64,000 bases of DNA from CAVPGP01 sp963704025 (GTDB lineage Bacteria > Actinomycetota > Thermoleophilia > Gaiellales > Gaiellaceae): contig CAVPGP010000001.1 of the NCBI GenBank assembly GCA_963704025.1, forward strand, positions 62,001-126,000. Reading direction: 5' to 3'. The notes below the pieces were generated by a model. The model was not told the origin of the DNA, did no database searches, and was given only the letters and a program-made list of their open reading frames with translations. Shown here piece by piece: positions 1-8,927 of the stretch. Within the stretch, counting starts at the first letter, position 1, and every line of letters starts with the position of its first letter. The position numbers and the translations under genes were made by a program.

Positions 1-42
1 GTGCTCCACAGGAATGAGTGGAAGGCAGTCGGGCACGACCGG

Positions 43-237
43 CTAACGAACGATGCCGGCGTCTTCATCCGGACGATCCGGATAAAGCGCGGCGCACTTC
101 TCCGCATCTGGGCGCCGCCCCGGCAGCGCTTCAGTCTCCAGCTGCGGGTCAGGTGAGCCGGCGAGCGGCGACTTGCCGATGACAGTCGCCTTTTCGGGGC
201 TCGCCGGCGTCCGCGTCTCAGTGTCCTGCCGCGCCAT
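43..237 (-). CDS. Small hypothetical protein, doubtful
   Basis: A 64-residue open frame, hydrophilic and rich in Pro, Glu and Asp, with no signal peptide, membrane segment or recognisable motif. It is divergent from the lipoprotein gene that follows. Codon third positions are moderately GC-rich, which is weak support in this genome because antisense frames look similar. No clear Shine-Dalgarno sequence precedes the ATG. It may be spurious; no function can be assigned. Confidence 0.25.
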   Translation of the reverse strand: MARQDTETRTPASPEKATVIGKSPLAGSPDPQLETEALPGRRPDAEKCAALYPDRPDEDAGIVR

Positions 238-380
238 CGAGGAACGGGGAAGAAACGGGATTCCGCCGCCGTCCTGTGAGCGGTGATTCGGTTGATCGAG
301 AGAGGCAGCGTCATGGCCGTCGGAGCATCACGTTGGGTCGCTGGCTGAAACAGAGGAGCGTCAGGCGTTTGCTTCCCAGG

Positions 381-821
381 ATGGCCGGTGTCGTGTTCCT
401 GGGACTCCTCGCACTGGCTGCCGCCGGCTGCGGCTCCGACAGCACAGCGACCGTCTCGGTGCCGGATTCCGGCAGCATCGTCATCAACGCCCGCATCGAC
501 GCGAACCCGAACAGCGCGACCGCAACTTGCCCCACGGGGACGGTCACCTTCAGGGCCGTGCCCGGCAGCCTCGGCAGCGGGGTGGGCAAAGACACGACCC
601 AGACCGTCCTCGGCGTCCTGTCAGGGCCTCCTGCCAACCACCCTGATATCGAGAACGGCTCCGCTCATTTCGTCTGCGAGATCGAGCGTTCGCTGTTGAA
701 CCTCAAGAACGGAACCTGGACGGCGAGCGTCTCGGGGCGGCTGAGCGGCAGCTGCAGCACGACCGTCAGGGCCGGCCAGGCGTCGCGAGTCCTGATCTGG
801 AACGGCAGCTGCACGACCTGA
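381..821 (+). CDS. Secreted lipoprotein of unknown function
   Basis: A 146-residue protein. The chosen ATG is followed at once by a hydrophobic stretch and a lipobox (LAAAGC, Cys at residue 17), so the mature protein should be lipid-anchored outside the cytoplasmic membrane. An in-frame ATG 105 bases upstream would add a basic leader of 35 residues and is less likely. The mature part is Ser/Thr/Gly-rich with four further Cys residues, which could form disulfides. No family is recognised and no operon partner is visible; the next gene is on the opposite strand. Confidence 0.65.
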   Translation: MAGVVFLGLLALAAAGCGSDSTATVSVPDSGSIVINARIDANPNSATATCPTGTVTFRAVPGSLGSGVGKDTTQTVLGVLSGPPANHPDIENGSAHFVCEIERSLLNLKNGTWTASVSGRLSGSCSTTVRAGQASRVLIWNGSCTT

Positions 822-1206
822 GCGCGCGGGCCAGAGCAGTCCGACGCACGGACCATGCTGAGCCTGGCTGGCCTCGCACTTGTCGGCTCCACTTCGATTC
901 TCGGTCAGCCCGGCGTAGACGCCGGCGACGGAGTGCCGCACCCGCTAAGTGGTTCGCCCCGACCTCCGGCCGGATGCTCGCGATGCGGCTCAGCGTGGCC
1001 CCACACGTAGCCGTGAAGGGTGTCAAAGCTACTTTCACTCAGGCTGCGGCTCTGTAGTACTGATGCACGAGGCCGCCGAGTCGATCACAGCGACGGACGT
1101 CACCCGCGGGCGGGAGCCGCATGCTCGAGCCAAGCGAGTTGTGCGATTGCTGGGCTCGGAAGAGGCGGTCGTCGCTCCGGGCCGCCGCAGCGCGCGCGTC
1201 AGCGAG
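822..1206. other. Non-coding stretch, nothing recognised
   Basis: About 385 bases lie between the lipoprotein gene and the 3' end of the convergent sigma factor gene. The short open frames here show no conserved motif or good ribosome binding site. No strong hairpin with a T-run was seen. Confidence 0.5.
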
Positions 1207-2490
1207 CTACCGGCCGCCTGGCGTCTCCCGTCCGTCGCGACGCTTGTCGTCCATGAGTCGGGTCGCTCGGGCTTGGAGGTAGCGCTGCTCGGGGAGGCTC
1301 GTGGTGCGTCGTGCGGCGCTCAGATAGCTGTCGCGAGCGGCTTGGTGGTCGCCGGCCAATTCCAGGAGATGGGCGCGGACGGCGTGGAGGCGATGGTGCG
1401 AGGCCAGTCGCTCGTCGTCCTCCAACGTACGGAGACGGTCGAGCCCGGCCTTCGGCCCACGCGCCATCGCGATCGCGACCGCCTGGTTGAGCGTGATCAT
1501 GGGGTTGGGCGAGATCTGTTCGAGGAGCCCGTAGAGGACGACGATCTGTGGCCAGTCGGTCTCGTCCGCTCGGGGCGTCTCCGCGTGCACCGCGGCGATG
1601 GCCGCCTGGAGCTGGTACGGGCCGAGCGGCGTCTGGGACAGGGCATCGGTGACGAGGGCGATGCCCTCCTCGATGAGCTCCTGGTTCCACCGGTCTCGGT
1701 CCTGTTCGGCGAGCGGAACCAGAGAGCCGTCTTGCCTCGTGCGTGCGTCGCGCCGCGCGTCCGTGAGCAACATGAGCGCGAGCAGGCCGGCCACCTCGCC
1801 GTCATCGGGTAGCAGTCGTCGGACGTCGCGGGTGAGGCGGATCGCGTCCGCGGTGAGGTCGCTGCGTTGCAGGTCGGGACCGGACGTCGCGGTGTAGCCC
1901 TCGTTGAAGACCAGGTACAGCACGTGCAGGACGACACGCAGGCGGTCGGCGCGCTCCGGCTCCGGAGGAAAGGTGAAGGGGATGCCGCTGGCCTTGACCT
2001 GCTGCTTGGCGCGGCTTATGCGTTGGGCGATCGTCGCCTCCGGAACGAGGAACGCGCCCGCGATCTCGGCGGTCGTCAGCCCGCCGACAGCGCGAAGCGT
2101 GAGCGCGAGCTGGGAGGCCGGCGTCAGCGCAGGGTGCGCGCAGAGGAAGAGCAGGGTGAGGGTGTCGTCCTCGTCCGGTTCGAGATCGTCGCCGGGAGCC
2201 GGCGCGAGGAGCTCGTCGGGCGGCATCTGCGCCGCGGCGATCTCCTCGCGGCGGTGGCGTGCCTCAGCGCTCCGCAGCTCGTCGGTCAACCGGCGGGAGG
2301 CGACCGTGATCAGCCAGCCCCGAGGATTGTCGGGGACACCCTCCTCGGGCCATTGCAGGGCGGCGGCGAGGAGTGCTTCCTGCACCGCGTCCTCGCAGAG
2401 GTCGAAGTGGCCGTAGCGGCGGACGAGCGCGCCGAGGACCTGCGGCGCGAGCCGGCGCAGCAGATCCTCGACTCCGGCTTGCCCTGTCAC
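1207..2490 (-). CDS. ECF42-type RNA polymerase sigma factor
   Basis: A 427-residue extracytoplasmic-function sigma factor. The N-terminal sigma-2 region includes YGHFDLCEDAVQEALLAA and the NPRGWLITVASRRLTDELR segment. Sigma-4 follows, with GGLTTAEIAGAFLVPEATIAQRISRAK as its helix-turn-helix region around residues 130-170. A long C-terminal extension carries the family hallmark DWPQIVVLYGLLEQ then a TLNQAVA motif; it is TPR-like in characterised ECF42 members. The GTG start overlaps the stop of the upstream YCII gene (GTGA), so the two are probably translationally coupled. ECF42 sigma factors are typically encoded beside YCII/DGPF proteins, as here. The signal and target promoters cannot be read from sequence. 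A paralogous pair lies about 5 kb further on. Confidence 0.9.
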   Translation of the reverse strand: MTGQAGVEDLLRRLAPQVLGALVRRYGHFDLCEDAVQEALLAAALQWPEEGVPDNPRGWLITVASRRLTDELRSAEARHRREEIAAAQMPPDELLAPAPGDDLEPDEDDTLTLLFLCAHPALTPASQLALTLRAVGGLTTAEIAGAFLVPEATIAQRISRAKQQVKASGIPFTFPPEPERADRLRVVLHVLYLVFNEGYTATSGPDLQRSDLTADAIRLTRDVRRLLPDDGEVAGLLALMLLTDARRDARTRQDGSLVPLAEQDRDRWNQELIEEGIALVTDALSQTPLGPYQLQAAIAAVHAETPRADETDWPQIVVLYGLLEQISPNPMITLNQAVAIAMARGPKAGLDRLRTLEDDERLASHHRLHAVRAHLLELAGDHQAARDSYLSAARRTTSLPEQRYLQARATRLMDDKRRDGRETPGGR

Positions 2491-2852
2491 ATCTCCGTGC
2501 CGGCCATTTCCATGATCGGCCGGACCTCCACCGCCCAGAAGCGGGCGGCCGGGTCGTGGGCGACGATCTCGGTGGCGCGCTCGAGGCTTTCGGTGTCGAG
2601 CACGTAGTAGCCGGCCAGCTGCTCCTTGGCCTCGGCGAACGGTCCGTCGGTCACGGCCGGAAGCCCATTTCGCACCCGCACGGTCTTCCCGGTCGACGGG
2701 TCCGCCAGCGCCACACCGCCACTGAGGAGCTCGCCGGAGTCGGTGAACTCCTTGAGGAACGCGTCGGCCTCGCTCATCAGCTCGTCGCGTTCGAATGGCG
2801 ACAACGCCTCGAACGCACCGGGGTTGTTGTAGACAAGCGCGACGTACTTCAT
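2487..2852 (-). CDS. YCII/DGPF-domain protein, sigma factor partner
   Basis: A 121-residue single-domain YCII-related protein, beginning MKYVALVYNN and containing the diagnostic VTDGPFAEAKEQLAGY motif near the middle. Members of this family have a dimeric ferredoxin-like fold. When next to ECF42 sigma genes they are thought to act in the same regulatory or oxidative-response pathway, although no anti-sigma activity is established. The stop codon overlaps the GTG start of the sigma gene, indicating a two-gene operon. A purine-rich AAAGGAGC sequence lies just upstream of the ATG. The about 200-base gap to the divergent DHFR-family gene must hold both promoters. Confidence 0.88.
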   Translation of the reverse strand: MKYVALVYNNPGAFEALSPFERDELMSEADAFLKEFTDSGELLSGGVALADPSTGKTVRVRNGLPAVTDGPFAEAKEQLAGYYVLDTESLERATEIVAHDPAARFWAVEVRPIMEMAGTEM

Positions 2853-3052
2853 GGGCTTGCTCCTTTGCGTCCGGATGACCTCTCATACGTGGGTCGGAGC
2901 AGGCGACGACTTCTCGACATCGCACGAGAGATCGTCGCCGATCCGATCTCGGATGTGCGAACAAGCGCTCGTCTCATGTCGAGATCGAGCAGCTCGCTCC
3001 GACTTCTCTGTGACGACACAGGACAGTCAGCCCGGTACGAAAGGAGACCCAA

Positions 3053-3701
3053 ATGAGAATTCTCCTCGTGAACACGTTCATGTCGCTCGACGGCGTCATG
3101 CAGTCACCCGGCGGCCCGGACGAAGACCCGACCGGCGGATTCATACTCGGCGGCTGGGTCGTCAACTACTTCGACGACGAGATGATGGCTCAGATGGCCG
3201 AGGGCGACCGCTACGAGCTGCTGCTCGGCCGCGGCACCTACGAGATCTTCGCGGCGCACTGGCCGTATGCCGCGCCCGATCGCCGACCAGCTCAACAGCA
3301 CGCGCAAGCATGTCGTCTCGACGACGCTCGAGCACGTGGAGTGGAGCAACTCGACCCTTGTCACCGGCGAGGTTGCCGACTACGTCGCAGCACTGAAGAG
3401 CGAGGACGGCCCCGAGATCCAGGTTCACGGCAGCCCGGGTCTCGTCCAGACGCTGCTCGAGCACGACCTGATCGACGAGTTCCAGATGTGGATCTTCCCG
3501 GTCGTGATCGGTGCCGGCAAGCGCTTCTTCGGCGACGGCACGGTCCCCGCCGCACTGAAGCTGGTCGAGAGCAAGGTCTCGAAGACCGGCGTCACGATCA
3601 ACACGTACCGGCGAGCAGGCGACATCAACCCCGGGTCGTTCGAGTTCGACGAGCCCACCGAGAAGGAGATCGAGCGGCGCCGACGCCTCGCAGCGGCCTA
3701 G
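3053..3701 (+). pseudogene. Dihydrofolate reductase-family (RibD C-terminal type) protein, frameshifted
   Basis: The N-terminal part matches the DHFR/RibD-C family (VNTFMSLDGVMQSPGG; then LLLGRGTYEIFAAHWPYA). At about 3270 the frame shifts by +1 and continues as IADQLNSTRKHVVSTTLEHV, then EIQVHGSPGLVQTLL and FPVVIGAGKRFFGDG, all typical of the family. Both halves are well conserved, so one extra base explains the break; it may be a sequencing error rather than true decay. A good AAAGGAG ribosome binding site precedes the ATG. Intact length would be about 215 residues. These proteins bind NADPH, but the substrate of this subfamily is unknown. Its TAG stop lies in the first bases of the downstream palindromic element. 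Confidence 0.8.
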
Positions 3702-3866
3702 AGGCTTGATGCGAAACTCCGGCACGCACGGCTGGTGTGCCAGACACGGCGCGGTTAAGCCGGCTCGGGCTTGCCCGTAGCACCACTACACGCTGCGCCC
3801 GATCCGGCCGAACCGCTTGGTCTGGCCCATCCCCGCACGCACCTCAGTTTCACATCAAGCCTCTAG
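3698..3866 (-). repeat. Dispersed palindromic element, copy 1
   Basis: A roughly 169-base element whose two halves are imperfect reverse complements. Both ends read CTAGAGGCTTGATG running inward, followed by G(C/T)GAAACT, and pairing continues through the GCGGTT(C/A)AGCCGG core toward a central GTAG/CTAC. Two further copies lie in this window in the opposite orientation. It carries no gene. It looks like a MITE-like or intergenic palindromic repeat; no flanking target duplication could be defined with certainty. Confidence 0.85.
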
Positions 3867-3900
3867 TCAAGCGCGCGGGTTCGAGTCCCGTCGCTCGACA
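3867..3900 (+). other. tRNA 3'-end-like fragment
   Basis: Immediately after the palindromic element comes GCGGGTTCGAGTCCCGT, which forms a five-pair T-stem with a canonical TTCGAGT loop, followed by seven bases that could be the 3' acceptor strand. No anticodon or D arm is found upstream, because the palindromic element occupies that position. It may be a relic of a tRNA gene used as an insertion site, or chance similarity. Confidence 0.35.
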
Positions 3901-3904
3901 ATCA

Positions 3905-5374
3905 TCAGAAGGTGTCGGGCAGGCTCGCCGGGGTGCGACCGGTTGCCGCCTGGCGCTTGCTCGCGTACTCGCGCAGGAACTGTCGCTTCAGCGCTGTCGC
4001 CTGAGCACCGATGCGGTTTACCTCGTCGAGCGCCGCTTGCGCGTTCCCGGAACCGTTATGGCGGGCTACGGTCCACGCGAGCACTGCCTCGTCGTCGGCG
4101 ACGGATGCCTGGAGCGATCGGATCAGCAGTCCCTGCGCCGGTGCGAACGCCGGCGGGGCGGTCAACGCCTGCGCCCGTTCGAGCTCGAGACGCCGCCGGC
4201 CGAGGTAGGACCGGGCGGTTGCGACCGCGTCGCCGCGGTTGATCGCGTCACTTGCCGCGCGCGGAATGAATGACCGTAGCCCCAGCACGACCGTGTGCGA
4301 CTCGCGCAGCAGCTCGTCGACTCGTTGGACATAGGCGACGGCTGACGCGGGGGGCGTTTCGGTGGTCGTCGTCGTGGTGGTGGTAGTCGTCGTCGGTGTC
4401 GACGCCGGTGACGACGGCGCGCGCAACGTGATGAAACCCGTCTGCGACGGGAAACGGAGCTCCGTGGGCAGCTGGCTCTGCACGCTGACGAGCGCCGCAC
4501 GCGCCACCGCCGCCGCATCGGCAAGCGTGAGCTCACTCTGGCTGTCTGCCGGCTCGAACGCGGCGAAAGCCTCGCCGTAGCGCTGGTTCGCGGCGACCAG
4601 CGCGAGCAGCAGCTGCACCTCACGCTGTTGCTGCTCGGACAGTCCGCTCAGTGCGCGCAGCTGCGCGGCGGCTTCACTTGCGACCTGGACGATGCGGTCC
4701 CCGTCGGCGGAACGGGCGAGAGCGCCGTCGGCCGTGCCCGCGTGCTCCGCAGCGCTCGCGTTGGCTTCGCCGAGCGGGCCGAGCACCTGTTCGTTCACTT
4801 GGCGCACGAACGCGCTGTCCGACTTCGTCGAGTTGCCGCCGATCACGCCGGTTCCGAGCAGCACAGCCGCGGCGCCTGAGGCGACGAGTACGACGATCCC
4901 CGCGATCAACATCGACGGCCGGCCGGGCACGCGGCGGCGGGCCGCCGGCGGCGCGGCGGCAGGCGTGAGGAGCGGAGGATCCGAGGGTGGTGCCTGCGGT
5001 GCCGCCGTAGGCAGCTCAACAGCCGTCGGCGCATCCGTGTCTTCCGACGCCATGACTTCGGTCGGCGTCGACCCGTCGATCGAGGTCGCCTGGCCGGCCT
5101 GCGGATCCACCGGCGAGAGCGGCGTGCCGCAGTTGCCGCAGAACTCCGAGCCCTCCGGTTCCTCGCTGCCGCAGTTCCCGCAGGTCCGCGCCGTCTCGCC
5201 GGTCGCGCGGCCGGCCGCGGCGGGTGCACGCGTTACGACGTCGGTGGCTGTTGACGCTGGGGTCGAGACCGCATCGTCGGGCGGCGGATCCGCCCGCGCG
5301 AGCGGCGTGCCACAGTTGCCGCAGAACGCCGAGCCTTCCGGTTCCTCGCTGCCGCAGCTCGCACAGATCAGCAT
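3905..5374 (-). CDS. Double zinc-ribbon membrane protein
   Basis: A 489-residue protein. The N-terminus has two zinc ribbons with nearly identical sequence (CxxC-GSEEPEGS-FCGNCG) at about residues 4-24 and 63-84, separated by a Pro/Ala/Thr linker. After another disordered linker comes one transmembrane helix (around MLIAGIVVLVASGAAAVLL) following an Arg-rich stop-transfer segment. The C-terminal extracytoplasmic region is helical and Ala/Glu-rich and is interrupted by a run of Thr residues. The start was chosen at the ATG seven bases after the stop of the upstream DUF4282-type gene, so that the zinc ribbon begins at once. The two genes are probably one operon, and both combine zinc ribbons with membrane segments. 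No enzymatic motif is visible; a regulatory or scaffolding role is only a guess. Confidence 0.75.
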   Translation of the reverse strand: MLICASCGSEEPEGSAFCGNCGTPLARADPPPDDAVSTPASTATDVVTRAPAAAGRATGETARTCGNCGSEEPEGSEFCGNCGTPLSPVDPQAGQATSIDGSTPTEVMASEDTDAPTAVELPTAAPQAPPSDPPLLTPAAAPPAARRRVPGRPSMLIAGIVVLVASGAAAVLLGTGVIGGNSTKSDSAFVRQVNEQVLGPLGEANASAAEHAGTADGALARSADGDRIVQVASEAAAQLRALSGLSEQQQREVQLLLALVAANQRYGEAFAAFEPADSQSELTLADAAAVARAALVSVQSQLPTELRFPSQTGFITLRAPSSPASTPTTTTTTTTTTTETPPASAVAYVQRVDELLRESHTVVLGLRSFIPRAASDAINRGDAVATARSYLGRRRLELERAQALTAPPAFAPAQGLLIRSLQASVADDEAVLAWTVARHNGSGNAQAALDEVNRIGAQATALKRQFLREYASKRQAATGRTPASLPDTF

Positions 5375-5381
5375 CTTCGCG

Positions 5382-5900
5382 CTATGCAAACGCAGCGCCG
5401 CAGGCCGGGCAGAAGCGCTTGCCGGCGGCGCGTTCGGCGCCGCAGTTGTCGCAGAAGCGCGCGGCCGGCTGAGACGAAGAAGCGGGCTCGGATGCGAACG
5501 AGGTCGAGACGGCAGGAGCCGGATCGAGGGCCGACCCACCGGTGTCCGCAGGAGCCGGGGCCGGCGCTTTCGGCGCGGGAGCAGAAGCGGGTGGGATATC
5601 GCCGCCGCCGCCGCGCACGTTGATCTCCGCGACATCGCCGTGAATCCGGAAGAACACGATGAGCAGCTCGAGTCCGACGCGGACGTAGATCATCGAGATC
5701 AGAAAGAAGATCGGGCCAACGATCAGCAACGTCAGGATTCCGGCCGCCGCCGATGCCTTGAACGCAATGAGGAGCAAGACGAGCGTCCACAACGCAACGG
5801 CGATCGTCATCAACACGTAGAGCACCTTGATGATCCTCGGCGTGATGAATGAGCTGAACGAGTAATCGAACAGCGAATTGAAGAAGCCTGTGGCCTGCAT
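5382..5900 (-). CDS. DUF4282-type membrane protein with C-terminal zinc ribbon
   Basis: A 172-residue protein. Two transmembrane helices (about residues 25-47 and 52-76) sit in a DUF4282-like domain, recognisable from FFNSLFDYSFSSFITPRIIK and the LLIVFFRIH end. A Gly/Pro/Ala linker follows, then a C-terminal zinc ribbon with CDNCGAERAAGKRFCPACG. The first transmembrane protein of a two-gene operon, it precedes the double zinc-ribbon protein by seven bases. The ATG is preceded by GAAAGGAAG. The function of the family is unknown. Confidence 0.8.
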   Translation of the reverse strand: MQATGFFNSLFDYSFSSFITPRIIKVLYVLMTIAVALWTLVLLLIAFKASAAAGILTLLIVGPIFFLISMIYVRVGLELLIVFFRIHGDVAEINVRGGGGDIPPASAPAPKAPAPAPADTGGSALDPAPAVSTSFASEPASSSQPAARFCDNCGAERAAGKRFCPACGAAFA

Positions 5901-6119
5901 CGACTTCCTTTCAACTGAGGGAGATGCCGCAGTTGGTCACGCCGGACACGCTGGTGGACCGCGCACGATCATGTCACACGCGCACCCGGAATCCATACTC
6001 CCCGTCCGGCCAGTTGTTCGGTCCAGCGGAGGCCTCTAGGGTCGCGCTCACGCCTTTGCGGCACAGCATGACCGCATCGCGATCGGATGGGAGGCCGTGG
6101 CCATGAACCCGGTAGCCGG

Positions 6120-7289
6120 ATGAGGTCGTCTTTCGTCATCACCGTCGTCTCGGTCGCCGTCCTCACCCTGTCCCTTGCGGGCGCTGCGATGCCGGGCACA
6201 GTCGCGGCGCGGCCGACGTTGGTCGTCGTCGTCCTGGGGAGCGGCACCGTTGCGAGCAAGCCCGCGGGGATCTCCTGTCCCGGAAAATGCACGGCGACCT
6301 TCGCAGCGGGCACGCGAGTGCTGCTCACGTCGAAGGCGAGGAAAGGGGCTCGGTTCCTCCGCTGGGGCGGCTCGTGCAGCGGCGCCGGCGCCTGCAGCGT
6401 GAGAGTGTCGACGTTGGCCGCAGTCGCGGCACAGTTCGAGGCCGGAAGGACGCCGCCCCCGACGGGCTCCACAACCGTGGCAGCAACGCCGGGCAGCTAC
6501 TCGGGCCAGAACGGCCAGAACGGCAACGGGTTCAACTTGTATGTCGCACCCGGCGGCAGGGCCGCGTTGAACGTCTCCGACCCGCTCACCGGTTTGACAT
6601 GCACGCCGTCCGGCGGTGCGGGCGATCACCTGCGGATCCTCAAGACGGCGATCAAGCCGAACGGCTCGTTCACTGCCACGGCTTCTCAGACCGGTCTGTT
6701 CCGCGGACTTCAGGCGACCTTCAAGTACGCCGTCATCGGGCGGTTCCAGGCGGCGGCCGCAGGCAAGGCCGCAAGCGCCGCCGGTACCTGGCGCGAGGAC
6801 ATCGTCACCAGCGATGCGAGCATCCGATGCACGTCGAACGAGCAGTCGTGGACGGCAACGCGGAGTCCGGGCGCGACCCTGAAGCGACCGGTCATCGAGC
6901 CGGGCAACTACGCGGGCCAGAACGGCCAGAACGGCAACGGCTTCTCGTTCTCCGTCGCGGGTGACGGCAAGAGCATGCTGAACGTCTCGGACCCGCTCAC
7001 CGGGCTGGCCTGTACGCCCGGAGGCGGCGGTGCCGGCGACCACCTGCTGATCCTCAAGGTTGCGATTGCGCCGGACGGCTCCTTCTCGGCGAAGACCACC
7101 CAAAGCGGCGTGCTCCGCGGGGTGAACGCGAAGTTCACCTACACGTTCGCCGGCTACTTCGAGGGTCCGACCTCATACGGAGCCGCGACCGTCGCCGGAA
7201 CGTGGCGCGAGGACATCGAGTTCGCCAGCGGTACGACCAAGATGTGCACGTCGAACGACCAATCCTGGACAGCGACCCGATCGTCCTAG
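6120..7289 (+). CDS. Secreted protein with InlB-like domain and two long repeats
   Basis: A 389-residue exported protein. A signal peptide occupies about residues 1-30. A bacterial B-repeat-like domain follows (LGSGTVASKPAGISCPGKC, then RFLRWGGSCSGAG), typical of cell-surface proteins. After a Pro/Thr linker come two copies of a domain of about 125 residues, each starting with YxGQNGQNGNGF, containing LNVSDPLTGL and ending CTSN(E/D)QSWTATRS. The repeat is not one I can name. Each copy has two Cys residues that may pair. The ATG was preferred to one 33 bases upstream because it leads directly into the signal peptide. It is monocistronic and followed by a strong hairpin. Confidence 0.75.
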   Translation: MRSSFVITVVSVAVLTLSLAGAAMPGTVAARPTLVVVVLGSGTVASKPAGISCPGKCTATFAAGTRVLLTSKARKGARFLRWGGSCSGAGACSVRVSTLAAVAAQFEAGRTPPPTGSTTVAATPGSYSGQNGQNGNGFNLYVAPGGRAALNVSDPLTGLTCTPSGGAGDHLRILKTAIKPNGSFTATASQTGLFRGLQATFKYAVIGRFQAAAAGKAASAAGTWREDIVTSDASIRCTSNEQSWTATRSPGATLKRPVIEPGNYAGQNGQNGNGFSFSVAGDGKSMLNVSDPLTGLACTPGGGGAGDHLLILKVAIAPDGSFSAKTTQSGVLRGVNAKFTYTFAGYFEGPTSYGAATVAGTWREDIEFASGTTKMCTSNDQSWTATRSS

Positions 7290-7300
7290 GAGAAGGCTCC

Positions 7301-7344
7301 GGCCGGTTCTGGGGCGGCTGAGCCGCTGCCCCCCAGAATCGGCC
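7301..7344 (+). terminator. Hairpin terminator after the secreted repeat protein
   Basis: GGCCGGTTCTGGGG pairs with CCCCAGAATCGGCC with one wobble, enclosing a smaller CGGCTGAGCCGC hairpin. It starts 11 bases after the stop codon. A short T-run is lacking, as is common in high-GC genomes. Confidence 0.65.
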
Positions 7345-7421
7345 ACATTGCAAATTCTCGCTGTAATCATGCGGTGTCAACCGCAGTCTCTTTTGTCAGT
7401 CCAATTCGACCCAGGTGCACC

Positions 7422-7622
7422 TCATGCTGAAGCGGCAGCGGCTATCTGCGGTACGCCCGAATGTCGAGGCAAGCACTCGTTCGGGCAATGGGCGAGGCAT
7501 TGGCCCTCGTTGACCGTGCGCGTGGACTGTCGCGGGTTTCCGTCCGGGTCTTCGACGTACACGGGCACCCTCCATTCGTCGAACAGCGAATGGGGCACTG
7601 CGCTGACGTCGAGTTTGGCCAC
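7422..7622 (-). CDS. Small hypothetical protein
   Basis: A 66-residue frame starting at GTG, with a GGAGGAG ribosome binding site about ten bases upstream. The sequence includes VPVYVEDPDGNPRQS and a Cys pair in CLAHCPNEC. The DPDGN motif recalls the C-terminal strand of VOC-fold proteins, but the rest does not match, so this may be a remnant. It lies between a terminator and the broken sigma factor gene. Confidence 0.4.
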   Translation of the reverse strand: MAKLDVSAVPHSLFDEWRVPVYVEDPDGNPRQSTRTVNEGQCLAHCPNECLPRHSGVPQIAAAASA

Positions 7623-7687
7623 GGTCGGTTCACTCCTCCGTTTGAGTACCCGCCCGCAGGAATGATCGCTCGAACGCCCTGCGCACG

Positions 7688-8925
7688 CTAGCTCGTCGAG
7701 ACATCATCGCTCGTGGCTTCCGCCTTGAGGCGCGCGGCCCGCGTCGCCAGGTAGCGCTGCTCCGGAAGGCTCGTCGTCCGGCTGGCCGCCACGCGATAGT
7801 GCGCCAGCGCGGCCTCCTTGTCGCCGGCCATCTCCAGCAGGTGCGCACGGACCGCGTCGAGGCGGTAGTGACCCGTCAGCCGTTCGTCGACGCTGTCGAG
7901 CACGGCCAGGCCCGCGGACGGGCCGTCGGCCATGGCCGCCGCGACGGCCCGGTTGAGCGTGACCACCGGGTTGCCGGTCATCTGCTCCAGCAGCCCGTAG
8001 AGGGCGAGGATCTGAGGCCAGTCGGTGTCGTCGGCTTGCCGCGCCCGGTCGTGAACGGCCGCGATGGCGGCCTGGAGCTGGTACTCGCCGACCGCGCCCG
8101 TGCCCACAGCGCGGTCGAGCAGGGCAACGCCTTCGGCGACGAGCGCCTGGTCCCACAGCGCTCGATCCTGCTCCGGCAGCGGGATCAGCTCCCCGTCAGC
8201 GGTCGGTTCGCGCGGGGCGTCTGGCGTCGATCAGCAGCATGAGGGCGAGCAGACCGGTGACCTCGCCGTCGTCGGGAAGCAGCCGCTGCACCATCCTGGT
8301 CAGCCGGATCGCCTCCTCCGACAACTCGGTGCGATGCAGCTCGCGGCCGGTGCTGCTCGCGTACCCCTCGTTGAAGATCAGGTACAGCACGTGCAGCACC
8401 GTGCGCACCCTGCCCGTCCGCTCTTCGGCGTGTCGGCATGCCGGAACGGCACGCCGGAGGCCTTGATGCGCTGCTTCGCCCGGCTGATGCGCTGGGCCAT
8501 GGTCGCCTCGTCCACCAGGAAGGCGTTCGCGATCTCGGCCGTGGTCAGGCCGCCGACCGCCCGTAGCGTCAGCGCGATCGCCGAGGCTGCGGTCAGCGCC
8601 GGATGGCAGCACATGAACAGCACGATCAACGTGTCGTCCCGATCGGAGACGTCTGCCGCCGGCGGCTCCTGCACGCGCCAGGCTCTCCCGGTGTCTCCGG
8701 GACTGTTCGCTTCGCCAGCTGGTCGATCAGCCGGCGCTCGGCGGTCTGGATCAGCCAGCCGCGCGGCTTCTCCGGGACACCGTCTCGCGGCCAGTGCACG
8801 GCGGCCGCGAGCAGCGCCTCCTGGACAGCGTCCTCGGCCGCGTCGAAGTCGCCGTACCTGCGAACGAGCGTGCCGAGGACCTGCGGCGCCAACTCGCGCA
8901 GCAGGTCCTCGGCACCGGGCGGCAC
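7688..8925 (-). pseudogene. ECF42-type sigma factor, second copy, frameshifted
   Basis: Sequence for a full-length ECF42 sigma factor (about 410 residues) is present but spread over frames. Sigma-2 (YGDFDAAEDAVQEALLAA, KPRGWLIQTAERRL) lies in one frame up to about 8690. Sigma-4 (GGLTTAEIANAFLVDEATMA) is in a second to about 8430. The LHVLYLIFNEGYA block is in a third to about 8200. The C-terminal extension (DWPQILALYGLLEQMTGNP) returns to the second. All segments are well conserved, so indel errors in the sequence are as likely as real decay. The GTG start follows the stop of the adjacent YCII gene by two bases. It is clearly paralogous to the intact pair at 1.2-2.9 kb. Confidence 0.8.
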
Positions 8926-8927
8926 GT

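Noticed and set aside
822..1206. Possible gene fragments between the lipoprotein and sigma genes
   Set aside because: No motif, no ribosome binding site and no consistent frame on either strand.
4350..4400. Poly-Thr codon run in the zinc-ribbon protein as a mobile or repeat element
   Set aside because: It is a simple low-complexity linker in frame, common in secreted actinobacterial proteins.
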